Source: Dictyobacter arantiisoli
GTDB lineage: Bacteria > Chloroflexota > Ktedonobacteria > Ktedonobacterales > Ktedonobacteraceae
Direction: 5' to 3'
Assembly: GCF_008326305.1 (NCBI RefSeq)
Contig: NZ_BIXY01000038.1
Span: forward strand, 1-61,103
Length of the DNA stretch: 61,103 nucleotides
The translations under genes and the position numbers were made by a program. The first letter of the stretch is position 1, and every line of letters begins with the position of its first letter. Below are positions 8,252-16,513 of this stretch, piece by piece. Below the pieces are notes generated by a model. It was not told the origin of the DNA and ran no database searches. It worked only from the letters and a program-made list of their open reading frames with translations.

Positions 8252-8683
8252 TTATTTTTCCTTTTGAGGCCCTGACTTGCTTTTAGGGGAAATAACTCGA
8301 TTAAAATAGGCATTGATAGAGATAATAGTAATACATATAAAAACTGAAGCATAGCCTAAAACAATGCCTCCACCTCCATTCCCTAGTCCCAGGGATAACG
8401 CAAACACCAGAATGAGAAAGAGCGGCACTAGAATACAAATTGAGACAATCGCCAGGGCCACCCGATACCCGATCGTGGGATCTTTGCCACCTGCTAATTC
8501 ATCTCGCAATTCTTCTTTTAATTTGCGTGCCAGCAATGTAGCAAACGATTCATCTTCATCGGGCTGTAACTTTTGACCAGATGTATGGGCTGTATAAGGA
8601 TCATTCAGAACATTGGGAATGTCTTCATCTCTATAGCCTTGCTGCCAGGGCTCTCCAGGTTCACCAGCAGATCTTTGGTGCAT
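8252..8683 (-). CDS. Small membrane protein, unknown function
   Basis: 143 residues with a polar N-terminal half (about 70 residues, rich in Asp, Glu and Gln) followed by two membrane helices (about 76-98 and 106-128) and a Lys-rich tail. The polar part should face the cytoplasm. ATG 8683 is preferred over a TTG three bases earlier because AAAGGAT lies upstream of both and ATG is stronger. The family is not recognised. It is divergent from the MarR regulator at 8905. Confidence 0.75.
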   Translation of the reverse strand: MHQRSAGEPGEPWQQGYRDEDIPNVLNDPYTAHTSGQKLQPDEDESFATLLARKLKEELRDELAGGKDPTIGYRVALAIVSICILVPLFLILVFALSLGLGNGGGGIVLGYASVFICITIISINAYFNRVISPKSKSGPQKEK

Positions 8684-8904
8684 CAAAAGTATCCTTTCCC
8701 GAGACTATCAAACAGTACTTTACGCTCTCTAAAGAGAGACGTACCAGGGATGGAAAGTATGCAAGCATTTCATCAATAGCGAAGAAATGAACGAAAAGCA
8801 GACGATCAACCTCCCTCTTATAGACGAAAAGATAGTCTACTACTCCAATCGAGCGTATCGTTGCTGCCAAAATGATGTGCTATACTTGTGTGCAGGGGGA
8901 CGAA

Positions 8905-9402
8905 ATGTCAGAAACACACGAGCGCACAATCATTACAGCACTGGATACCTATGCACAGATTGCCAATATGCTACAACGCACTACATTGCCACACTGGCTT
9001 ACTCTCAACGTCAGCATGGCTCAGCTAAAAGTGCTGTTCGTACTGCTACAAAAAGGCTCAACCACTATCGGGAAGATTGCTAACGCGTTAGATATTGGTT
9101 TGCCGACAGCCAGCCATCTCGTTGAACGGTTGGTACGCGCGGGCCTGGTACAACGCCGTGAAGATCCTACCGACCGTCGTCAAATGCTCACATCACTTAC
9201 AGCAACCGGTCAGGAGTACATCGATTTTATGCAATCCAGCCATCAAGCTCAACTTGCTCATTGGCTCAATTTGATGAGTGAGGATGATCTCCAGGCCTTC
9301 ACACGTAGCTTGCAAGCACTGATACGCACCGCACATGCATCATCCTGTGCCAGCGAACAACTGACTGATTATCACCTCACGGAACAAATACCACAGCCTT
9401 AA
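8905..9402 (+). CDS. MarR-family transcriptional regulator
   Basis: A 165-residue winged-helix regulator. The DNA-binding part reads TIGKIANALDIGLPTASHLV followed by the wing REDPTDRRQMLTSLT, whose Asp-Arg-Arg is the family signature. N- and C-terminal helices should form the dimer interface. MarR proteins usually repress adjacent genes and are released by small phenolic or oxidised ligands. A Cys near the end (HASSCASE) might sense oxidants, but this is speculation. The start at ATG 8905 follows AGGGGGA; the frame is open upstream without a better site. The neighbours are a divergent membrane protein and trxB downstream, so redox genes are possible targets. Confidence 0.88.
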   Translation: MSETHERTIITALDTYAQIANMLQRTTLPHWLTLNVSMAQLKVLFVLLQKGSTTIGKIANALDIGLPTASHLVERLVRAGLVQRREDPTDRRQMLTSLTATGQEYIDFMQSSHQAQLAHWLNLMSEDDLQAFTRSLQALIRTAHASSCASEQLTDYHLTEQIPQP

Positions 9403-9570
9403 GTGTTTCCTATTTTGGTGTGCATACAAACACAAGCCTCAGTACATTGGCAAGGTTTATCTTATGCTAAAAAGTGTCCGGTAGGAATAAGCTATTGTTA
9501 TAATAAGTAGAACATTCCTACACAGATCAATCATTCTACTGTCTGGAAACAGTGGCATAAATTACTGACG

Positions 9571-9598
9571 TTGTTTGTTATGATAGGCACAAGATAAT
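9571..9598 (+). promoter_or_regulatory. Candidate trxB promoter
   Basis: TTGTTT (9571-9576), a 16-base spacer and GATAAT (9593-9598), ending 23 bases before the ATG. Upstream, GTAGGAAT and ATTCCTAC (about 9482-9521) form an 8-bp inverted repeat that could be an operator. Confidence 0.4.
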
Positions 9599-9621
9599 CA
9601 TAAAGATGAGGAAATAATCCA

Positions 9622-10572
9622 ATGGCAAAAATATATGGTGTCACAATCATTGGCTCTGGTCCGGCTGGCTATACAGCGGCTATTTACGCAGCACGTTCTA
9701 ATTTATCAGTGTTAGTGCTGCAGGGCTATCAGTCTGGTGGGCAGCTGATGCTCACCAGCGAAGTGGAAAACTTCCCAGGCTTTGAAACAGGCATCTTAGG
9801 CCCTGAGATGATGGAAAAATTTGAGAGCCAGGCCAGACGCTTTGGCGCTGAACTTGTCCCAGAGGATGCAATTGCCATCGATTTTAGCAAACGTCCATTT
9901 ACCATCACTACTGACACGGGCACATACCAATCCCGTTCCGTGATCATCGCTACAGGTGCCAGCGCAAAATGGCTGGGACTGCCAAGCGAGAAGCGTCTGC
10001 AAGGTCGTGGAGTTACGGCTTGCGCAACCTGTGATGGTTTCTTCTTCAAGAACAAAGAGGTAATCGTCATCGGTGGTGGGGATACCGCGATGGAAGAGGC
10101 AACCTTCCTGACACGCTATGCCAGCCATGTCACGCTTGTCCATCGCCGAGATAGCTTCCGCGCCAGCAAGATTATGCAGAATCGCGTTACTGATAATCCA
10201 AAGATCAGTGTCTTGCTAAATAAGGAAGTAGTTGAAGTGCTGGGTGAGGATGCAGTAACAGGTGTACGCCTGCGCGATACCAAAACTGGTGAGGAAAGCG
10301 TGAAAGAGACGCAGGGTTTCTTCCTGGCGATTGGTCATCAACCCAACACCGAACTGTTCAAAGGGGTACTGGATATGGATGAGGCAGGCTATATCAAGCC
10401 ATCTGAACTGACCATGACCAATATTCCTGGTGTCTTTGCCGCCGGTGACGTTACCGATCATCGCTATCGTCAAGCCATCACAGCCGCCGGAGATGGTTGC
10501 CGCGCCGCCCTGGATCTGGAACACTGGTTAGCCGAACAGGGCGATGATGTTGGCATTGAAGACTGGAACTAA
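9622..10572 (+). CDS. trxB: Thioredoxin reductase
   Basis: A 316-residue flavoenzyme that passes electrons from NADPH through FAD to thioredoxin. The FAD-binding GSGPAGYTAA is at the N-terminus. The redox-active pair is Cys134/Cys137 in ACATCDGFFF. The NADPH fold has GGGDTAMEEA and HRRDSFRAS, the latter carrying the arginines that read the 2'-phosphate. The second FAD motif, GVFAAGDVTD, is near the end. The length is typical. The ATG follows GAGGAAATAATCC. The gene stands alone between the MarR regulator and the convergent aldolase gene. No thioredoxin gene is beside it. Confidence 0.96.
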   Translation: MAKIYGVTIIGSGPAGYTAAIYAARSNLSVLVLQGYQSGGQLMLTSEVENFPGFETGILGPEMMEKFESQARRFGAELVPEDAIAIDFSKRPFTITTDTGTYQSRSVIIATGASAKWLGLPSEKRLQGRGVTACATCDGFFFKNKEVIVIGGGDTAMEEATFLTRYASHVTLVHRRDSFRASKIMQNRVTDNPKISVLLNKEVVEVLGEDAVTGVRLRDTKTGEESVKETQGFFLAIGHQPNTELFKGVLDMDEAGYIKPSELTMTNIPGVFAAGDVTDHRYRQAITAAGDGCRAALDLEHWLAEQGDDVGIEDWN

Positions 10573-10636
10573 TACCGTCTAAAATAACCTCTCATCCGAT
10601 TTGCCTGGACCTTAAAAACAGTAATGACAAAAAAAT

Positions 10637-10698
10637 CCCTCTCCATCGATAAAGAATGGAGAGGGGGATCTCAAAAATACCTCCCACAGAGGTATTTT
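10637..10698 (-). terminator. Tandem terminators of the aldolase gene
   Basis: Two perfect hairpins stand after the aldolase stop. The first, met on the minus strand at 10698-10674, has a 10-bp stem (AAAATACCTC) and 5-base loop. The second, at 10665-10637, pairs CCCTCTCCAT with ATGGAGAGGG and is followed on the minus strand by a run of T. They may also stop trxB transcription from the other side. Confidence 0.85.
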
Positions 10699-10705
10699 GG
10701 CATGC

Positions 10706-11629
10706 TTACTTGATAGAGCCTTCATAAATGCCCATGATAGTGCCCAGGAATTTGACGGCATCCTCATGGCTACGCTGGAATGAGTTACGGCCCATGATTG
10801 AACCAAAACCACCACCATCGCGAATACCACGAACTTCATTAAACACCTGATCATCACTAGCAGCAGCACCGCCAGAGAAGATTACAATACGGCGTCCATT
10901 AAAGGAACTCTGAATGACATGCTGGACGCGCTCTGCCAGGGTTGCAGTTGGGATCTCATACTTCTGATAGACCTTCTGAGCTTCAGCCAACTCGATTTTT
11001 GCACTTGGTAGTTTTACTTTGATGATGTCCGCACCCAATTGTGCCGCGATCTGTGCCGCATAAGTAACGACATCCAAAGCAGTCTCACCATCTTTGCTCA
11101 AGGAACTGCCACGAGGATAGGACCAGACAACGGTAGCCAGACCAGCTGACTTGGCCTCCAGCGTCAATTCACGTAACTGCTCATACATGTGTGTGCGCTC
11201 AGACGATCCTGGATAAATAGTGAAACCAATGGCCGAACAACCCAGACGCAAAGCATCCTCAACGCCAGATGTGACAGCCGAAATTGGGTCACGCTCATCG
11301 TTCAGAACATCATGATTGTTCACCTTTAAGATCAAGGGAACCTCGCCAGCAAACTCAGCCGCACCAGCTTCCAGAGCGCCCAAAGGAGCTGCATACGCAT
11401 TACAGCCAGCATCTATCGCCAGTTGGAAGTGGTAACGGGGATCATAACCAGCAGGATTGGGGGCAAAGCTACGCGCCGGGCCATGCTCAAAACCCTGGTC
11501 AACTGGCAGGATAACCATTTTACCAGTTCCACCCAAACGCCCATGATTTAACATACGGGCCAGATTGGTGCGAACACCAGGATTCTCACTGGCATACCAG
11601 CTTAAAATTTCTCGAATACGGTCATTCAT
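10706..11629 (-). CDS. Class I fructose-bisphosphate aldolase (DhnA type)
   Basis: 307 residues of the DhnA/FbaB family, which cleaves fructose-1,6-bisphosphate in glycolysis or joins trioses in gluconeogenesis through a Schiff-base lysine. The likely base-forming Lys is in ADIIKVKLPSA. The phosphate-binding end of the barrel appears as VIFSGGAA followed by GSIMGRNSFQR. The VDQGFEHGP motif near the N-terminus is typical of the family. The start at ATG 11629 is preceded by AAGGAACGAAGAA; the frame stays open 26 codons further upstream without a ribosome-binding site. The gene is monocistronic and ends at two terminators. Confidence 0.92.
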   Translation of the reverse strand: MNDRIREILSWYASENPGVRTNLARMLNHGRLGGTGKMVILPVDQGFEHGPARSFAPNPAGYDPRYHFQLAIDAGCNAYAAPLGALEAGAAEFAGEVPLILKVNNHDVLNDERDPISAVTSGVEDALRLGCSAIGFTIYPGSSERTHMYEQLRELTLEAKSAGLATVVWSYPRGSSLSKDGETALDVVTYAAQIAAQLGADIIKVKLPSAKIELAEAQKVYQKYEIPTATLAERVQHVIQSSFNGRRIVIFSGGAAASDDQVFNEVRGIRDGGGFGSIMGRNSFQRSHEDAVKFLGTIMGIYEGSIK

Positions 11630-12055
11630 TTCTTCGTTCCTTAACGTACTTTCCTTCAAGGAATCCACCACAACTGAGTAGTGGCAATGTCTACTATATT
11701 GTATCACGATGTGTCTGGCTACAGCTCAGATTAGGAGCGCTTAACATCGTTTATCTATACGGAAAAACAAACCAGCATGTATACTAATTGTATACATTTG
11801 GCTGCTCTACAAAATCTCATATCCTTAGTGTAGCACACACGACAATCCAGTCACAAGCATAAATTTACCACTGCTTTACCTCTTCAATTCAATCATAGAA
11901 GAGACTCACTTCTTTACAAAAAGAGCATCTCAGACACACGACTGTTGTTACCTGTCCTGAGTTGATACGTTTCTATATCCAGACACAAAAAATATCGCAA
12001 TTAACCTTGTTAGCTACAATAAGGATAAAGAATCATACTGAAGGAGATAGATAGT
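11630..12055. other. Divergent intergenic region
   Basis: 426 bases between the divergent aldolase and hypothetical genes. It holds the palindrome at 11777-11797, listed separately, and must hold both promoters. No small gene is supported. Confidence 0.5.
11777..11797. promoter_or_regulatory. Candidate operator palindrome
   Basis: ATGTATAC, five bases, GTATACAT: a perfect 8-bp inverted repeat spanning 21 bases, about 150 bases upstream of the aldolase start and 260 upstream of the gene at 12056. Its size and symmetry suit a dimeric repressor. The binding protein is unknown. Confidence 0.4.
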
Positions 12056-12625
12056 ATGGGCGGCAGCAGCTTCGATCTTATCGCACAAGAAATACAAAAG
12101 CAACAACACATCATGGAGGAACTGAAAGCGGAGAATCGCCAGCTGCATCAGCAACTTTCTGCGCTACGTGCGGGTCAGGGCATTTTTTTAGAAATTAATG
12201 GTACACGTATCGCTCTCGCGACGCCTTTCGTATCATCTTCCTCATCATCAACACATTTCACTGCCACACTTCCAGAGACACCACAAACCACATGGACTTA
12301 TGCTGACAAAGTGCACAATGAAGAAGCACAAGCCATACCATCATCCTTTGATGGTGACAGTGCGAAAGAAGAAGAAAACGTTCAGCCACAAGAGCAAGCA
12401 GAGGTGCCAATGTCTGAGCAAGCACAACTACTTTCTGAAGCTCCCACCAAAGAGATCGCCGTAGAAACAACCTTCCTTGAAGAAATCATGCTCGATGAAT
12501 TTGCAGCCGCGCTTACCGCTCCGAATCAAGCACTGCAAACGGCTGATCCCAGAAAAAATCATACGAAGGAAGAACAGAAAGCCACATTACGCCGTGAATT
12601 AATGGGCAGTTTCTTGCTCGAATAA
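12056..12625 (+). CDS. Hypothetical coiled-coil and disordered protein
   Basis: 189 residues. An N-terminal coiled coil (about 8-40; IQKQQHIMEELKAENRQLHQ) is followed by a short Ser-rich stretch, a long acidic Gln/Glu-rich region that should be disordered, and a basic C-terminal helix ending ELMGSFLLE. There is no signal peptide or membrane segment. The ATG has AAGGAGAT at good spacing, so expression is likely. The family is not recognised. A coiled coil with a charged tail suggests a scaffold or a cell-structure protein, but nothing in the context confirms this. It ends at a strong terminator shared with the convergent DUF4397 gene. Confidence 0.75.
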   Translation: MGGSSFDLIAQEIQKQQHIMEELKAENRQLHQQLSALRAGQGIFLEINGTRIALATPFVSSSSSSTHFTATLPETPQTTWTYADKVHNEEAQAIPSSFDGDSAKEEENVQPQEQAEVPMSEQAQLLSEAPTKEIAVETTFLEEIMLDEFAAALTAPNQALQTADPRKNHTKEEQKATLRRELMGSFLLE

Positions 12626-12650
12626 ATACATCAGGAAAAAGCATAGAGCA

Positions 12651-12696
12651 AGAGAGGGACTCCGGCTACTCGCTAGAGTAGCTGGAGTCCCTCTCT
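12651..12696. terminator. Bidirectional terminator
   Basis: A 21-bp stem with one mismatch (12651-12671 with 12676-12696) around a 4-base loop, between convergent genes. It is the strongest hairpin of this type in the window. Confidence 0.85.
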
Positions 12697-12771
12697 TCAT
12701 TCATTCACACCCGCATGTTCCTTACCTCTCATCTTTGTGTCACCAACATGCAATCAGTGGCAGTGGAGAGA

Positions 12772-13467
12772 TTACGAACCTTTCACCGCTGTAGTTACAA
12801 ATTGTAAGGCGGGTGTTCCCTTGTACAATCCAATCGCGAATACGCTATAGACCATACCCGAGGCCAGGGTTGCAGTCACTGGCACGGTTGTCTTCGTCTG
12901 TAGAGCCGTCACATTAAAGGTATAGCTATTGGCGGTCAAGGATAAGTAACTGCTGGCACTCTTGTAGCTCAGGCTGGGGATAACCGTCTTCCCACCAGTA
13001 GCAACACTCACAGGACCTACATTTGGGGAGAGGTGATAAACTCGTATCCTGGCGGCAGCCCCATTAAGACTATTGTTATCAATAAAGGTTTGCATGCCAA
13101 ATCCCGTGGCCTGTGAGCCAACGGCTGCTGCTGTATAGATCGTATTCGCCGCTACAGAGGCGGTTTGTGTGATGATAGCAGCGCCAATACCTTTTCCGGC
13201 AGGAGCAATCTTCACAGTATGTGTACCTGCAGGCACTGATACATACTTCGTTACCGATCCATAGGAAAAATCGCTGATGGCTTTTGTGTTGTCAATAAAG
13301 ATATCAACATTGCCCGCTCCTGCTGCGGCATGCACCAGACGCACGGTAGCGTTAGCCATAGGCTTCGCAAAGGTCACACTAGAAGTAACCACAAGTAGCG
13401 CAATAATACCTGCTAAGACCATTAAACAACGACTCAAGTAAGGAACATGGTAGCTTGCTTTCGTCAT
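12772..13467 (-). CDS. Secreted DUF4397-domain protein
   Basis: About 231 residues. A basic start and a long hydrophobic stretch (LMVLAGIIALLVVTSSVTFA) form a signal peptide, cut probably after TFA. The mature part has two related beta-rich segments beginning VRLVHAAAGAGNVDIFIDN and IRVYHLSPNVGPVSVATGG. This is the DUF4397 pattern, found in secreted and surface proteins of unknown function. No catalytic motif or sortase signal is seen. The start is ATG 13467, which follows GGAGGAGGGA; a TTG ten codons earlier overlaps that site and is unlikely. It lies next to other exported proteins. Confidence 0.85.
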   Translation of the reverse strand: MTKASYHVPYLSRCLMVLAGIIALLVVTSSVTFAKPMANATVRLVHAAAGAGNVDIFIDNTKAISDFSYGSVTKYVSVPAGTHTVKIAPAGKGIGAAIITQTASVAANTIYTAAAVGSQATGFGMQTFIDNNSLNGAAARIRVYHLSPNVGPVSVATGGKTVIPSLSYKSASSYLSLTANSYTFNVTALQTKTTVPVTATLASGMVYSVFAIGLYKGTPALQFVTTAVKGS

Positions 13468-13953
13468 CACTATCCCTCCTCCAATTGTGGTAAACAATAC
13501 AGATCTACGGACACAATGAATACAACGGTATGGCGTGCCTTTGCTACATGACAGTTACAATAACTGACGTAACACTTTACAGAATAAGGACGTATGATCT
13601 CCGCAAAGAGAGACAAATGTGTAACTTCCAAAAATTCTGTATTGTATGATAACTTTCAACCTGGCGTTCATTGACACGTTTTTCATTTATCAGCTTATTT
13701 ATAACCGCAGATACTTCATCCAGGTTAACAATTTCAAGCAGGATGCACAACTACAGGACTGAGTGGAGAAAGATTTATGCACAAGAGAGACGGTGTTCCT
13801 ACCCTTTTTACAAGCCCCTCACGTCGTGTCTGTAGAGAAAAGTGTGCCTATCCTCTAAAGAGCGTATGGAAGCGAGCAGTGCATATGTTTATCCCTTATA
13901 GATAGATAGCTATTTCCCATCAGCCACGAGAAAAAAAAGGGAGTGAAGATACG
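13468..13953. other. Divergent intergenic region, no gene seen
   Basis: 486 bases between the divergent DUF4397 and beta-propeller genes, AT-rich towards the middle. I see no open frame with a ribosome-binding site, no strong palindrome and no RNA gene. It should contain two promoters. Confidence 0.5.
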
Positions 13954-15216
13954 ATGAGTGAACATGGCAAGGAAGACCATGAGCAATCACAACAAGCGTC
14001 AGAGATCACCAGAGATAAGGAGCTGGAGCAGCGACTTTCACAATTCTTCAACGCTGAAACAAAGCACATCCATATGACACCCCAACTACGTGCCAGTATG
14101 CTACTACCTCTACGACAAAAACCGGCCCATCGATATCAGTCCACACAAAAATATCTTGTATATACTCTTCTAGCAGTTGCAGTTATGCTTCTGGTTGTAT
14201 TTGCCAGCCTCAGCACATTCGCACCCCATCTGTTCCAGCCACAATCCCTGGCATTACGCTACAAGATTACCAGGGATATCGTTGTAGCAGAGGGACTGGC
14301 AAAAGGAGGGCAACTGCTTTCCCTGGATCCAACAGAGCAACGCATTGTCTATCAACCGGCTAATCAGGCAGGAACTCTGTATATGGCCGATATCGCCAAT
14401 CCTCTTCAGAGCAATACTCTGGTCATGCGCGATGCCCACGATATGGCCTGGGCTCCCGATGGATCAGCCCTGGTCGCAACAATTACAGCGACACAGGCTC
14501 ACCATCCATTCCTTGCTCTGGCTCCAAAGGGGCAATACATGCACTTTCTTGGCCTGGACGCACTGTCTGCTAATTGGTCCACAAGTAAGCCACACCGGAT
14601 TATGTATATCCTGCAAGGCAAAAGCCAAACACAACTCTGGACAACCACTACAAGTGGAGCACCTCCAGACCTGCAAATTAAGATGAAAGAAAAACTTTTA
14701 GTACAGCATATGCTCTGGTCACCCAATGGAAAAAATCTGGCTTTGATTGTCTCCAGCAAAGGTCAGGTAACGAAGGAAACACTTAACCAACCTGGCAGAG
14801 AAATATATGTCATGAATATTCATACCCATAAACTTACCCTTCTGGTACCGCAGGGAAATTTTACATTGGGAGCCGTAGCCTGGTCTCCGAATGGACAAAA
14901 TTTAGCCTATGAGCAAATCAACCCAACAGGGGCGAGCCAAATCCAAACGCTCTCTCTCGTCAGACCAAGCTCTATCGCCAGTATCATACCCAGACAACAT
15001 CTAATCGGCTGGAGTTGGTCCCCGGATAGCCATGCACTGATTTATAGTGACGGAGGCCGGCTTGTAGCCCATGTTTTTTCGGGTGCCACACCGCTTTTTC
15101 CTCAAACGCAAGCACAATTACATACACCCTTCTGGCTCAAGAATGGACAAATTCTTTGTATGAAGATCAGTAATGGTACTGGTAGTTTAATATACCTGAC
15201 ACCACAGACCATATAG
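13954..15216 (+). CDS. Membrane-anchored beta-propeller protein
   Basis: 420 residues. A polar cytoplasmic part of about 65 residues, with coiled-coil character, is followed by one membrane helix (about 68-89) and a large external domain. That domain repeats TolB/WD40-like blades: AWAPDGSAL, LWSPNGKNL, AWSPNGQNL and SWSPDSHAL. Such propellers bind proteins or peptidoglycan and are not usually enzymes. The layout of a short cytoplasmic head, one helix and an outer sensor resembles anti-sigma factors of this phylum, but no zinc or anti-sigma motif is visible, so this is only a possibility. The ATG has AAGGGAGTG upstream. The gene ends five bases before the stop of the convergent zinc-ribbon gene. 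Confidence 0.8.
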   Translation: MSEHGKEDHEQSQQASEITRDKELEQRLSQFFNAETKHIHMTPQLRASMLLPLRQKPAHRYQSTQKYLVYTLLAVAVMLLVVFASLSTFAPHLFQPQSLALRYKITRDIVVAEGLAKGGQLLSLDPTEQRIVYQPANQAGTLYMADIANPLQSNTLVMRDAHDMAWAPDGSALVATITATQAHHPFLALAPKGQYMHFLGLDALSANWSTSKPHRIMYILQGKSQTQLWTTTTSGAPPDLQIKMKEKLLVQHMLWSPNGKNLALIVSSKGQVTKETLNQPGREIYVMNIHTHKLTLLVPQGNFTLGAVAWSPNGQNLAYEQINPTGASQIQTLSLVRPSSIASIIPRQHLIGWSWSPDSHALIYSDGGRLVAHVFSGATPLFPQTQAQLHTPFWLKNGQILCMKISNGTGSLIYLTPQTI

Positions 15217-15221
15217 CGCGC

Positions 15222-16379
15222 TTAAAAAGAAAAATTGACGCTTTGCTTATCAAAGCCATCATTACTCTGTGAAGCCAGGATCAGTGTAAAGCTCGAGGTA
15301 TGCTGTGGCACCAGGAAAACGGCTGATCCTATCTGATTCTGCACGTTAGCGGCCACAGAAATAGGAGCAGTTGCCTGCTGAGGAGTAAACGTCATATTGG
15401 CAGCCTGCAAACGTAGATAATCAAATGGAGAGCCCACAACCACGGACTGCGAGAGAGGATTCGCTATTGTAAAGTTCACGCCGACATAGCTCATGCCTCG
15501 TGGGGCCAGTTTACCATCCAGACTCCTTTCCAAAACAGCCTCTTTCACCTGGTAATTTAAGCTACGATACGTCGAGAGCTGATTTACGGTTATGGTCTTA
15601 GGGGCATACTTCTGCATATCAGCATGAGCCGTAAGAGGTATGTCCAGACGAGCCTCAGCTTGAGTGCCCAAACGTAATGCCAATTGATCGATCTTCATGG
15701 TAGCTGGTACAGCAAAATCCAAAGTACTTGCCTTCGTTTCACCTGCCGCCAGAACTGGATTGCCAGCTACATAGACCGTATTGACCTCGGTCCCATTTGT
15801 AAGCACAACGTGCGCGATATCATTATAGACCAGGGTGACCGTGCTCTTGGTGCGATTCACAGCCTGTAGATGCAGGCGTAACATGCCATTAGAAGCTGAA
15901 TGGGGATCGTCAACGAAGTTAGCGGATTGCTGGGCGTCCTGAATTTGAACATCAGCACCATCATAAGAGACTGTTGTATGCAATGAGGAGATAGCAATGG
16001 TCGCCTGCGTAGCTCTTCCAATGCCCAGAAGTGGTAACACAACAAAGCCCAATGCCCCCAACAATAATAAGATAGCCAATCCCAACAGAATGATGCCGAC
16101 CGGGCCAAAACGTCGCCGCTGAAGTGTTTGTGGCTTTATTGGTCCTGGTATACTTTGTGTGGACATCGTCGGCCGCTGCATACGTTTCTGAGCCGTGAAA
16201 TGGGCTGGTGGCTCCTGGTCGGAGAATGCGGATGCATTGATGGGCGATCTGGCTGGCGAAAACTCCTGTTGTGCAGGAATAGGAAGGATGATCGAAGTGC
16301 CACAACGTGCACAAAAACGCTGCTGTGGCACAAGTGGACTCCCACATTGTGGGCAATGGTGGGGAATTTGTTGGGCCAT
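15222..16379 (-). CDS. Zinc-ribbon membrane protein
   Basis: 385 residues. Cys9, Cys12, Cys23 and Cys26 (CPQCG and CARCG) form an N-terminal zinc ribbon. A Pro/Ser-rich linker and one membrane helix (about 91-118) follow, then about 265 residues outside the membrane, mostly beta, with two similar halves. The outer part resembles DUF4352-type domains (for example MSYVGVNFTIANPLSQ), which bind unknown ligands. The ATG has AAGGAG ten bases upstream. It is co-directional with the sedolisin gene upstream, about 135 bases away. A role in sensing at the surface is inferred from the architecture only. Confidence 0.8.
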   Translation of the reverse strand: MAQQIPHHCPQCGSPLVPQQRFCARCGTSIILPIPAQQEFSPARSPINASAFSDQEPPAHFTAQKRMQRPTMSTQSIPGPIKPQTLQRRRFGPVGIILLGLAILLLLGALGFVVLPLLGIGRATQATIAISSLHTTVSYDGADVQIQDAQQSANFVDDPHSASNGMLRLHLQAVNRTKSTVTLVYNDIAHVVLTNGTEVNTVYVAGNPVLAAGETKASTLDFAVPATMKIDQLALRLGTQAEARLDIPLTAHADMQKYAPKTITVNQLSTYRSLNYQVKEAVLERSLDGKLAPRGMSYVGVNFTIANPLSQSVVVGSPFDYLRLQAANMTFTPQQATAPISVAANVQNQIGSAVFLVPQHTSSFTLILASQSNDGFDKQSVNFSF

Positions 16380-16513
16380 AACTCTACTGCTCCTTGCCTG
16401 TTCTCATTGTTTGCTTTGCTGTTCATATTGTACAACATCATGGAACAGGCGAATACGGCGCAACAATAATGAGACGTCTGATGCTGATATATCGATCAGG
16501 CGTCTCATACAGA

